A stretch of DNA of 64,000 nt from Drosophila pseudoobscura (Eukaryota > Arthropoda > Insecta > Diptera > Drosophilidae): contig NC_046679.1 in the NCBI RefSeq assembly GCF_009870125.1, positions 23,002,001-23,066,000 on the forward strand. The letters are read 5' to 3'. Within the stretch, counting starts at the first letter, position 1. Each line of letters starts with the position of its first letter. The position numbers and the translations under genes are program-made. Below the pieces are notes generated by a model that worked only from the letters and a program-made list of their open reading frames with translations, was not told the DNA's origin and searched no databases. Shown here in pieces: positions 1 through 11,000 of the stretch.

Positions 1-2
1 AG

Positions 3-818
3 ATGACAGATCGAACCTACAGCGACAGTTCCACAACATCAACGATATCGCTAGCTTCCGTACGAAGAGATTATCTGTGCGGCAGCACAGGTCATCATCA
101 TTATCATCATCATCGTCGTCAGCGTCGCCTTGAAAGCGTGCCCAAGACATATCGAGATCGTGGAAGTAGTCCCATTAACATTAAGACGGCGCGATTCCGC
201 CCCATGTCGGAGACAGTTGACAGTCAAAATGAGAAAAGTACGGATCGTTTCAGTACCAAATCGATTGCTTCCATTGCGATACAATATCCCAGCGATGATG
301 AGCAGAAGGTTCCGAAGACGTCCCGAAGTGGCTTGGGTGTAAGTTTATACAATGCTGATGAGGCACTGATAGAATTGGCAGATTTCAATTGTCCTTTGGT
401 CATGGGTGAGAGTTCAGATTACTTGGAACTATCGATCTCCGACGATGAGGATCACATCACTTCTAAGCTATTGGCTGCAGCTCTGACCTCCAGAAGTAAA
501 AGTAGGAGCACCAGTGCCAGAAGCACTCCCAAAGATGACCAAGAGTCGATCATCAGCTGTAAGCCCACAGTAGCGTTCAAGCGACGCTCAGAGCCGAAGG
601 AGGACCATCGTGGGAAAAACCGTATATATAGGATAGCCGAGGGCATTCTGAGTGCCTCTTTGCAAAGATATCAACATATCACAGTGGAATACGAGATGGC
701 CAGTGGAGATGAGGATGATGATCCATTACATTTTGATATCTCTTGCGGGATTCAGACATTGGAGTTCAACAAGAAGTTCCAGCATCAGCTGCATTCTCTC
801 AAAGAGATTTTTCAATGA
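3..818 (+). CDS. Serine-rich protein of unknown function, possibly the C-terminal part
   Basis: An open frame of 271 codons starts with ATG two bases from the window edge, so the true start may lie outside and this may be only the last coding exon. I do not recognise the family. The protein is rich in Ser, Asp, Glu and Arg. It has a short His tract (about residues 31-37), an S/R-rich stretch (about 161-173) and an acidic run near residue 235. It ends in a more ordered-looking segment with Phe, His and Leu residues. No signal peptide, membrane segment or zinc-binding pattern is visible. Codon-like composition over the whole frame and the absence of low-complexity DNA argue that it is real. It converges on opa, whose stop is 7.3 kb to the right. 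Function is unknown, perhaps a disordered regulatory protein. Confidence 0.6.
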   Translation: MTDRTYSDSSTTSTISLASVRRDYLCGSTGHHHYHHHRRQRRLESVPKTYRDRGSSPINIKTARFRPMSETVDSQNEKSTDRFSTKSIASIAIQYPSDDEQKVPKTSRSGLGVSLYNADEALIELADFNCPLVMGESSDYLELSISDDEDHITSKLLAAALTSRSKSRSTSARSTPKDDQESIISCKPTVAFKRRSEPKEDHRGKNRIYRIAEGILSASLQRYQHITVEYEMASGDEDDDPLHFDISCGIQTLEFNKKFQHQLHSLKEIFQ

Positions 819-1031
819 ATCGTTATAGCCAATATATATTTTGTATGTTTACCAAATACAATTACGTGACATCGAATAAGGCTAAAACTCATAATTTGTT
901 CACTGCACACGATTTCAGTTCAAACAATGGCCAAGACAATTCCGGGCAGAATGATTTAAGTGCTCCAAATGTTGGCTGGGAAATGAGGTTGCAAGGTGCC
1001 TGTGTCTGCATTGGGGCTGGGTCTGCGTCTG

Positions 1032-1080
1032 CACCGGGGCTGGGGCTGGGTCTGGGGCTGGGTCTGGGGCTGGATCTGGT
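1032..1080. repeat. Hexamer/dodecamer repeat, GGGGCTGGGTCT type
   Basis: About four imperfect copies of a G-rich unit in tandem, giving strong strand asymmetry (G and T on the plus strand). Small open frames across it are low-complexity by-products. Confidence 0.8.
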
Positions 1081-2410
1081 TGAGGAAACTACTTGAAACT
1101 TTCAGCAGTAGAGCAGCCGCCTGGCAGTCTGCTTGGTTCGTTTCTGGGGTCCTATGCAGAGGTGCATAAATCAACTTTAGTGCAGGCCAAGTATCTTGCT
1201 GAAGGGCGCAGCTCTCAAGTGGGAGACAAGACCTGTGTAGAGTACGAGGCAGAGGCATGGGCAGGGTAGCTGACTCTGAGCATAATTAGCCCATGGCTAC
1301 TGTTAGTCTAGTCGTGCACTCCCCATTTGCTCGTTTTCCTCCCCCCTATTCATGGGGAGTAGACCATTTATTTTCTTTACACATACTAAATATGCTGGAG
1401 TTGTTTACATGATCGATCAGGAATCGGGCGGCACCGAGCACTGACGGTACCATTGCCTAGGTACCATTATGCTGCCTTGCATACTCGGGATGCACTTAAT
1501 TGCTAACCAAACACAGATCTTTGGGCTGCAATCGGTGGTGGAGGTAGGAGGAGGCACGCAAATATTGTTTTAAGGCACATCAATATATCTCACCTGCCTA
1601 ATGTGATCCGCATATGTACGATATGTACATAGATACTCTCGAAACTGAGTGAGTGGTGGTGTGCTTGCATTCGTTCCATAGTTTTCTCTTATAATGAAGT
1701 GCGTCGGGATATGTTTATAATTTACGATACAATTCCTTGGGTTTGGGGAGCGAGAGAATCTAATCTGGCGATTAGCTTTTCCATTTCGTTTTTTTGGTAG
1801 CTGGTAGTTTCGTTTTTGGTAATGAAATGGCTACGTGATCTCTTGAATAGAACTTTGGCTCCTGATTAGATAGATATTTTGAGAGCAACCTCTACTCAGT
1901 CCACACATTGCCTAAGGGATCACTTCTTCGGTTAAATTCCCTGCCCAACCATCGCACTCTCTCCGCAACCTGTTGCCGGCGATAATCTAACTGATTCCCA
2001 ATTTCCATCTAAGCAATTTCCCACACGCACTGCCCACATGGATACCCGATGAGGCCCACTTGACTCTTGTGGTCATCAGGTGAGCGCACACGGCATAATT
2101 TAGACAATTCCCTTCATTTATTATGAAAAATGCACTCAATTTATATGACTTGATTATATGCGCCTTCCTTTTTTCCCCATTCGCGTTGTCCATTGGCCAT
2201 ATTTGCTTAAGTCACCGCATGCCGCCCAATGCCATGACATGGCCATGGACATTCTGCCGGGACATGGCCTAAACAAGACTGCGACAACAGCATCAAGAAG
2301 TTGTGGATGAGGTAGATTTGCTCCAGGCGCACCCCACGCCAATTTATTAAAGCCAACACCAAGAAAATGTTCCCTGGCACAGGTTCTCCTCTGGGTCCCC
2401 TTTAGTTCTC

Positions 2411-2470
2411 TCCGGTTCTCCTTGGTTCTCCTTGGTTCTCCTTGGTTCTCCTTGGTTCTACCTGGTTATC
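2411..2470. repeat. 10-bp tandem repeat GGTTCTCCTT
   Basis: Five near-perfect tandem copies of GGTTCTCCTT, flanked by degenerate copies. The period of 10 bp is close to one helical turn. No coding potential is apparent. Confidence 0.85.
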
Positions 2471-2892
2471 CTGGGTCTGGAGGCCATTGGATATGAAAAA
2501 TTGCACTATACGGCCAGGGCTCATATGCAAAATGCATAATTCATTTAACATTTTGTAAATCATTTGTTTGAATAGCACGATGACGATGATGCGCGGCTAG
2601 CTCCCATAGTTCTCGCGGCTCGATCTACCCCTCGACTTGGAGCCCAGCAACAACCTGCCACAGACGAAGCTCCGACTCTTTTGGGCCCAACTGTTAAGCT
2701 ATTCGTCTGCCCTGACAAATCGAGAGTTGAGTCAAGTCCAGTCCGGGCAGAGTCTCTCTCTCTCTGCTCCAGTCTTAGCCGCAGTCCTGTTGCAGCTACA
2801 CAATGGCCATGACGATGCGCAAATATAATTTCACAACTGTCTGCACATGGTCCAAACGAAACGAGACACACCATATACTCAAGGCAAAGCTA

Positions 2893-3164
2893 CACTGAAA
2901 GAAATCTGACAGAAAAAACAATAAAATTCGTGTTTTATATATAAAAGATGCCTTCTTCAATGCAAAAAACGTTGATGTGAAAATTGGAGCTAAATAATTG
3001 ATCTAAAAAAAACTGTAATTATCAATACTTGGGAGACAAAATTGTCAGTCTTTTTTCTCCAATTCTTATAGAATTTAATATATAGGTTACACAAATTCTG
3101 CTCTATCTATTTAATGACCATAATTGTATCACCCACAATGGCAACCAAATAATTTCTCTCAGTG
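2893..3164. mobile_element. Candidate MITE with short inverted termini
   Basis: A 272-bp AT-rich block is bounded by CACTGAAAGAAAT (2893-2905) and, inverted, by ATTTCTCTCAGTG (3152-3164), whose reverse complement is CACTGAGAGAAAT. The 13-bp arms differ at one position. There is no open frame inside, and base composition changes sharply from the GC-richer flanks. This fits a non-autonomous DNA transposon relic. I could not identify a clear target-site duplication or a named family. Confidence 0.5.
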
Positions 3165-6100
3165 CACCAGCGAGACGAAAGCATCTGTGTCCGAGGTCTG
3201 GCCAGGGCTCAGCCATAAGTCACAACGCCGCAACGACTTTTGAGGCTGGGGATAAGCCTTTTTATTATTATTTGTATTTATTTTCTTCATCTTTTTGCCG
3301 TGTTGTTGTGCTGCTTTTTGATTCCTGTGAAATTTGCATGCGCTGGGATTCCGATACCAACTCCAACCCAGTCCCATTCCCAATCCCAATCCCTAGTCCG
3401 ATCCCGATCCCGATCGTCCAACGAGCTAATTTCGTTTTGTGTGTGCGAATATTGAAAAATTACAAAACTTTTGATGGGGACTGGGAGGGGGATTGATGCT
3501 GCCGGCCAGCCGGCCAGCCAGCCAGCTGGTCCCTCTGTCCCATGAGATTTCTTGGGAACCCAGTTTCTGGCTGGAACTGCCTGTAATTTTAATGATCTTC
3601 CACTGACATCGTAACTCAATAAGCCCCAGCGATCGTTCCAGACAGTCAGTCTGGGATCAGCTCGCTTCGCCGATCTTCGGCTTTCCCATCCAACAATTTA
3701 TCATCTTTGGCTGCACTTTGAAAAGTAATTAAGGTTTCTCCCAACATGCGTGTGGTCATAGGACGGATGGATCCATACACCAGGATGATGATGGGGCTGG
3801 CTGCTGGCTGGGTGTGTACCCAAAGAAAACTATTGTAACTCGAGTGTGGCGTTAAATTTTTGATTAAAAAACTATTAGCCAAGTGTTAAAATTATCATTA
3901 TCATTATCGTTAATGTATTGTTATGGTGCCAATGCGTCTGGTCTGGGCTTGGTCCAAGCTGTTCCAATACTTTTATTTTTTGCTTAACAAATTGGGTGTT
4001 CCGCTCCGTGGCTTTTTGGATTAAATTATTGATGTCTTTTGTGTTCTTGAATTGCTTTGATTGCCGCCTTATGGCATTTCTAAGATGGGAATAGAAGGAT
4101 GAGATACATCCATTTTGGACCCATAGGGAACTCCACTTGGTTCTAAACTATCAAAGTCAAAAACTTTGTTTATTAATTCCCTTATGGCAAACTCTAATTC
4201 CCATTAGTAACTACTAACTGTTTACCCGACAACTGTAAAAATAATTAAATTAAAAAATGACAACCGCGAAAATTAGTTGACCACAAAAGCCGCCAAATTG
4301 AACCACAAAAACCAACAGCAAAAAAATCACAATAATGAAAGCAAACCACTAATAAAATATATAGCTGTAGAGAAACCATAACTAGTATAAATTAATTTAT
4401 GTAATTTAAATGTCAGACCATATTTAAGTTTGGAACAAAAACCGAAAATTAGACTTTGCAGCGGGCATGGCCAGTGAGCGGAGCGGCATGTGTTCGCTCA
4501 ATTTAAACGTCCGGGGGCCCTGTCACTCTCCCGGGCCGGGTCTTTGCCTAGGCAATTCCCCAGTTGGCTGTGTTGCACCTCCCCCTGCCTCACCCCTCTC
4601 TAGCACCTCGCTCTCTCTCTGTCTCTCTGTCTATGTGCCATTCTCCTACCTTGTCTATGAGGCAAACTGCCGCCGCAGTCGTCGGCCGTTTCCGTCGTCA
4701 ATTTATAAACGCGTTCAGCTTAAATTGCAACAAATAGTCGCTTATTGAAACTTAAATTGTGCCGACACAGAAAGTGAACGAACCAGCCAGCATTCGAACT
4801 GTTCACAGAGCGAGTGCGAGAGCGAGAGGGCTGCAGCGGACCAGAAAGAGACAGCTGGAGAGCAATGGGTTTTGTATGGGTTTTGGGTTTTGTGTCAACA
4901 AGTTTTTCTCTCTCTCTCGCTTTTGGCCATTTTTTCACTCGGTTTTTTTTATATTTATATTTCTGTTCTGTGTCAGTCGTTGACGTTGTTGGGTTTGTTG
5001 TGTGGTCGTGGCTTGATTTGTTTAAAGGTTTCTGGTTCTGGAACTTGGGCCTCATGGACCTCTTTCCATGGGAAAGAAGTTTTGTATGATGTTTTGATGT
5101 GTTGTTTGGATAAAGCTTTGGTAGAGGGCGGTTGATCATTGAGTGATGTTCTGGTACTTATCCAAAGTACGATAGGAGTGGTTTAATCTCTTTTAAATAT
5201 TCCGTTTACGATTATGGGCTTTATTTTATATAAGTAAAGACCTATTAGGGTCAAAGGAAAACTTAGATTAGATTAGATTTGCATTGAAGCTGATAAAAGG
5301 AATGAACTTATCATGTATGTCAGGATAAATTATTATTCATTTACTACCCATACTAAGAATTGGGTATTTATTCAATCGAATAATTAATTAATTACATTTC
5401 TAAACACGTTTCTATACATTGAACCAATCAAATCGTATAAAATATTCCTTATAACTTTCTTGAAGTGCAGTTTTTGACAAGTGCAATTCAGATTTGGATG
5501 CCAAAATCTAAGCCAATCCAACATTTCTCTAAAAAAATAAGCTATATAAGCTCCTCCATTCTGGCCGTAAGCTCCAAACCAAATCAAATCGAAACCAAAC
5601 TCGTTTTATGGCCACCTTTGGCTGTAACGAAGGGGGGCAGGGGATAGTGGAAAGAAGACGGCTAAAACGAGTGGCATCCAGATACAAAATTTAATTGCAC
5701 GCCACAACATTTTTCTGGCTGATTTCTTCCTTTAATTTCAATTCCACACACACACCGCAAAAGGTAGGGGCTTTGGGGGCACCAACGGGCACAGCAAATC
5801 TCATCGACAGCCGGCCGGCGCAATATAATTTCTTTCGATTAATCCAATCGATTTCTATTCAATAAATCAAAATATGAATTCGTTATGGCGCGACCCCTCG
5901 ACTAGCCTAGACATCCTCTCAGTCCGCCCGTCCGTCCGTCTTTCTGTGAGAGTGTGCGCGTTTGAGGCACGTAACAAATTGTTGGGTTAATTAAAAAAAC
6001 ATAAATCGTTTGATTTCGTATCCTACCTTCTATGGAGTACATGGTACCGGCACCCCGTACCCCGTACCCGGTAACCCGTAACCGGCGCTCTCAACTGCTA

Positions 6101-7511
6101 ACAAACCGTGGCAGGTCTTTTGACGGCCCTTTCATCATCTCGAATCAACTGAAATTCTTCAACAAAGAAATTTTTGGTACAAACAGAAAATAAATCAAAA
6201 AATATTCGCCCCGAAAACCATTTCACTTTGTATATTTTTTGCCCGGGGTTAGTTTTTGGCTTATAATTTATTTTTGGCCTGGCCCTCCTCTGTCATGGTA
6301 ATGTTAATGGACATCGCTTAGCCCCGTAAATAGTTGGCCATTAAAGTATTTTGATGGCTTTTAGCCCCTGGAAATTTGATACGATCACAAACGTATGAAA
6401 TGAAATTTGTTTTTGCGAGCCTCCACTGAACCAATCAAAACAAATTAACAGTGGCGTGGCTGTTTTTCAATAAATATTCATGACGGAATTCCGTCAAATA
6501 AAATGGTGAATAAACTCCAATCGACACAGCAGCTGGGTTTTCAAATAAAAACCGTTTAATTAACAGATCAGAAATTTGCAAAACGGAACGAGTGGCATGG
6601 AACAGAGAGGAGAGCGTTTGTGTGGGAACCGTATCGATTGTCATGGAAATTGAAATTGTTGAAGGCTGGCACTTGGAGGTGGAAATGGTAATCGAATTAG
6701 ATTGATTGGCTAAAGTAGTTTGAAGAATATATGGTATTTGAGGTGGATTGAAGTTTTGGGCTGATGTTTTCCTTGTTTTTAATCAATTGAATTATACAAT
6801 TTATGGCCACGTGGTGTTCCAAATGGTTTAAGTCTGATTCAGTTTGTGTTTTGCATGGGCTTTGAGAGTGGTTAAGATTGAATAATCTCTCTTCTGAAAA
6901 TAATATCTTTTGGCCAAGATGTTAATTGAGTTCTAGTTCATTTTAGTTTGTGTGGATCATGAATTGATCAGAAAGAAAAGGCATCAGTGAACCCTTAGAG
7001 AGTTGTTTCCATTTTGTGAAGTCAAGGAAGGAAGCAAATTCTAAACAAAATAAGAATCTACTGCATCATCTACTGAAAAAACCCACAGAGATCATCTAAT
7101 ATGTGATATTGGATTCCCCTTTGAGAGTACCTCCCAAAAACCATTAAACTTCATATCTTTATAGTTTGTTTTTTTTTCCATTTATTTTTCCTGTTTGTTT
7201 TTTGTGAGTTTTTGTTGTTGATTTTTTGTGGTAACTTTTTTTAAATTTACTTTTTTGCGTACTTAAGCTGGGGAAAAAATCTAAGGCCGAAAATGTATCG
7301 TACGTATATATGTAGTATGTGTGTCTCTAACGCCATTCCCTTCGATGTTCGACTGCGACTCTTTTTACAATGTATATTCGTTAGCAATTTTTGTACTAGA
7401 AAGCTTGGGGGCAGGACGATGCGATGGGTGTTGGGGCATGAGAGAAAGCAGCTTTGACAAAAAATTAGCTAAATCTTACCAGTTAAATAGTCAATATGCT
7501 TAAGTAAGTTA

Positions 7512-7517
7512 TTTATT
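7512..7517 (-). terminator. Candidate opa polyadenylation signal
   Basis: AATAAA on the minus strand lies about 580 bases past the opa stop codon, in an AT-rich region suited to a 3' UTR end. Other minus-strand AATAAA hexamers occur further on, so the actual site used is uncertain. Confidence 0.35.
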
Positions 7518-8093
7518 ATTAAAGTTAAGAGTACGTTTTATACATTTATTCGATAATTAATTCATATTTTATACATTTACAATACGTAGATCTTATTTTG
7601 TTCTGCAACTAGAAAACTACGTTTAAGTTTACATAACATTTAAACAGCAAGCAATTATGCAATTTCTTGTTCTTTCTCTTGATCTTGTTCTTGGTTTTTC
7701 TTGTTTTTGTTTTTGTTTTGTGTTTTTTTGTATAATAACGTTTAAAATACATAATAATCCTGCTCAAAGACGATTCAAAAGGTTTAAATATAGTTTCTTG
7801 TGTAGGTTTCGTTAAGATTTTTTTGTTTTCGTTTCAACAGCAATTTTTCAATTATCAGGTAAAAAGTTTAAAGTATTTTCTTCAACTTTAAGAAATATTT
7901 GGTTTTCACATTGCGCCACGAGGGCCAGGTTCTGCAGCCGCTGGCAGCAGATCCAGTCCAGGGAAGAGGACTCCTCCAAGAGTCCAGGGTCCCGGGTGGT
8001 GGCAGCCGCTGAAAGTGGTACTGGTGGCCCCGGCTGGGGCGGTGGCTGTGGCGGCGGCATCGGTGGCTCTTCGGGCCACCAGTTCTCCCACTC

Positions 8094-11000
8094 TCAATAC
8101 GCCGTCGCCGCACCGGGATGCATCAGATGGTGGTGATGATGGTGGTGTCCAAAGTGGTTCAGCGGATTCATGGCATCCGCAGAGCCGCTCGGCGCCGCCG
8201 TGTGGTACCAGTCGCTGGGCGGATGAACCTGCGCCGCCGGATGGTACAGCAAATGGTGATTGTGGTGCAGCATCGAGGCCGAGGCAGCCGCTGCTCCCGG
8301 GGAGGAGGCCGCCGCGGCTGCAGCCGCCGCCTGGTGATGGTGGTGATGGTGATGGTGATGCGGATGCGAGGGCGGTGGTCCCAGCGGGGGCGGCAGATAC
8401 GCTGATGCTGAGGCGGCCATCAGTTGCAAGGCAGGCGAGGATTTTGAGTCGCTTTGATGGGAGGCAAGTTGCTGTTGCTGCTGCTGTTGTTGCTGTTGTT
8501 GCTGCTGCTGATGTTGCTGGTGTTGCTGCTGTTGTTGCTGCTGTTGCTGCAACAGATGAGAGGCGCTGCTGCTGGCCGTACTGCTGCTGCCGCTGCTCGA
8601 GGCCCCCAGGTGGACGCTGTGCATGGGATTGGGCTCAGATTTGATGGAGTGCGGCGAGGACTTGATGCCACTGCCTCCACTCAGGCTGCTCACGCCGCTG
8701 CTGCTGCCGGCACTGCCATCCAGGCGCGTCGAAGGCGGGGTCTGTGCCCCACCAGTTATGATGCTGGAGCTGGAGCTCTCCTCTCCCTCACTGTCATAGC
8801 CGTGCGATGGAGACTTCTCGTCAATGTTGCCATGCACCTGATGGAGGACAAACAAACAAAAAGAGAGAGAATATTTAGTTGAGTTCAACCAAAGGGAAAT
8901 CGTTTAAATGTGGTGGAAATTCCTGTCTTCAGCCACCAAAAATGATCAAGATCAGGCAATTATTATAGCTATAATAACAAAAGTGAAAACTCACCTTCAT
9001 GTGCTTCCGCAGCGAGGAGGGATGCGTGTAGGACTTATCACAGCCATTGATCCGACAATTGTAGGGCTTGTCCGAGGTGTGCACGTGCGAGTGCTTCTTC
9101 CGGTCCGAGGAATTGGCGAATCGCCGATCGCAGCCCTCGTGTTCACACTTGAAGGGTTTCTCTCCTAAAAGTAGGCCAAAAAAGATATCCATGAGTATCA
9201 ATAGATAAAAGAATGCAGATCTTGCATATAGTATACCGGAGTGTGTGCGTGGCTATAAATATCATTATTTATGTGAAAGGCATAAAACATATAATAGACG
9301 ATGCCCATTTATGGCCTCACAATTTTTATGAACTCCCCTCCGACACACAATTTAATAAAGGTGGGAAAAACTCATGTGTCCAATATATTTATAGGGAAAA
9401 CAATAACAGAACAACAAGATATACAACAAGCACAAAAATCATATAAATTATGCGGGATCAAGGCGCCCATTGTTCGAGAGACCCAGAGACCGGGACCCTT
9501 CGACCCCGGACACCATTTTCACCTGTGCCGATGTGACGATGGTCCTTTTTCTTTTTCCGTTGGGATGGACATGGACACGAACAATAGCGGCAAGGGTAAA
9601 GGGAACAGGTCAAAAGGTTAACGCTTATTATTTGATTCGTGTGCGTAGCAAACACCTTTTCCTATCAAACTATCAAAAATAAGAAACAGTCGTCCCCATT
9701 TAGTCCGAAGTGATATTTTATAGCTTATTAGAAAATTATTTATAGCGCAGGGAGGGGGCAGCGTCGGTAGATCCCGACTCAGATGCACAGAGATAAAATC
9801 AGGATTAAACATAAATAATATTTACCCTAAAGGAAACCCTATAATTTGCCAAGATTGGTCTTTAAATTTATGATGAGAAATGTGCATTCAGGACTTTTCT
9901 GGAGAAGCGATAGCATAAAGAAATATGTGTGTACATATTGATTAGGAATTGGTTTAAAATCCCGACTGTTTAGTGGATCATCTAGCTTTGCATCATCAGT
10001 TTCAATCACATGCCACATTAAACGTATTCAAAGTGCACCGCGAAAAGCCCAATAAAAGCCCTATATGTTTGTATGTTTGTATGGGGTTCCTTCAGTTAAT
10101 TCCATTTAGCATATGGCATTTATGTCGCAGATAAGCGGCCATTATATGCACCACAAGCTTTATGACAATTGCAGCAGCTAAGCGGCTCAGAGATCTCGGA
10201 GACCCCCACTCTCTTTCAGAGGAAACCCACACAGGGAACGACGATGACGATGACAATAATCGAACATTTTCACACCTCGAGCTTAAAGTGGGTCTCCAGA
10301 TTGGAGGAGGGTGTGCTGTGGCTAAGAAAAGCTGTCCAGCTGGGGGCAGGCACGGGTCGGTGCCAGTGCCAGTGTCAGGGCTTTGTGTGCTGCCCCTTAT
10401 AAAAAGACATCCAGCGGTGACTCTGTGGCCCGACTCCGACTCCGCGCGTTCAACAAGTTTCAGTCGTTTCATTTGTGTTTATTTTTTTTTGCTTTATGTA
10501 ATTTAATACTAATTTATGTGCTTTATTATCCGCATTTGAATAAAGTTTTCTTTCCCGCTTTTATTCCGTGATGCGTAATAACTCAAGCGAAAGAGAGATA
10601 TATTCGTACGCGTATAAAAAAATGAACAAAAATCGGACAAAATGCTGTTCGATTTGAATGGCGTGTCGCATTGTGGTTGTTGTTGTGGTTTCTATTAATT
10701 TGTCAAAATTTAAAACTCATAAATATGCATTACAATGGTTACCATTGGCGTGTGACTGGAGCCCAATTATATATTTTGACAGGCCTCGAGAGTTGACCGC
10801 AGAACAAGCGGCACGAATGCACTTCGATGCGCCTCGAAATCTCATCTGGTTTTTCGTTGGGAGACAATGTCAAGTGTCGGCTTTGGGTACCTTTATCAGA
10901 TCGGATGTACACCTTATGGATGGCATTCAATCGAAGATTGGCGCCAGGAAAACCTCCTCGAATCGTACAGCTTTAAGGTCATTCCTTTGTAACCTTTGGT

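Larger units (their letters stand above)
819..7511. other. Gene-poor flank between the left-edge gene and opa
   Basis: No convincing coding frame is present on either strand. The stretch holds short repeats (1032-1080 and 2411-2470), a MITE-like element (2893-3164), hexamer-type repeats at about 3352-3418, and GC-skewed CGTACCC-type repeats at about 6046-6084. The rest is ordinary AT-rich Drosophila non-coding DNA with poly-T and TTTTTG runs at 7160-7260. It should contain the 3' UTR of the left-edge gene just after 818. It probably also carries some opa regulatory sequence, but no element can be delimited by eye. Confidence 0.6.

Noticed and set aside
8015-8644. 209-codon plus-strand frame rich in Ala, Val and Arg
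   Set aside because: It is the antisense of opa exon 3, produced by the glutamine and histidine repeats.
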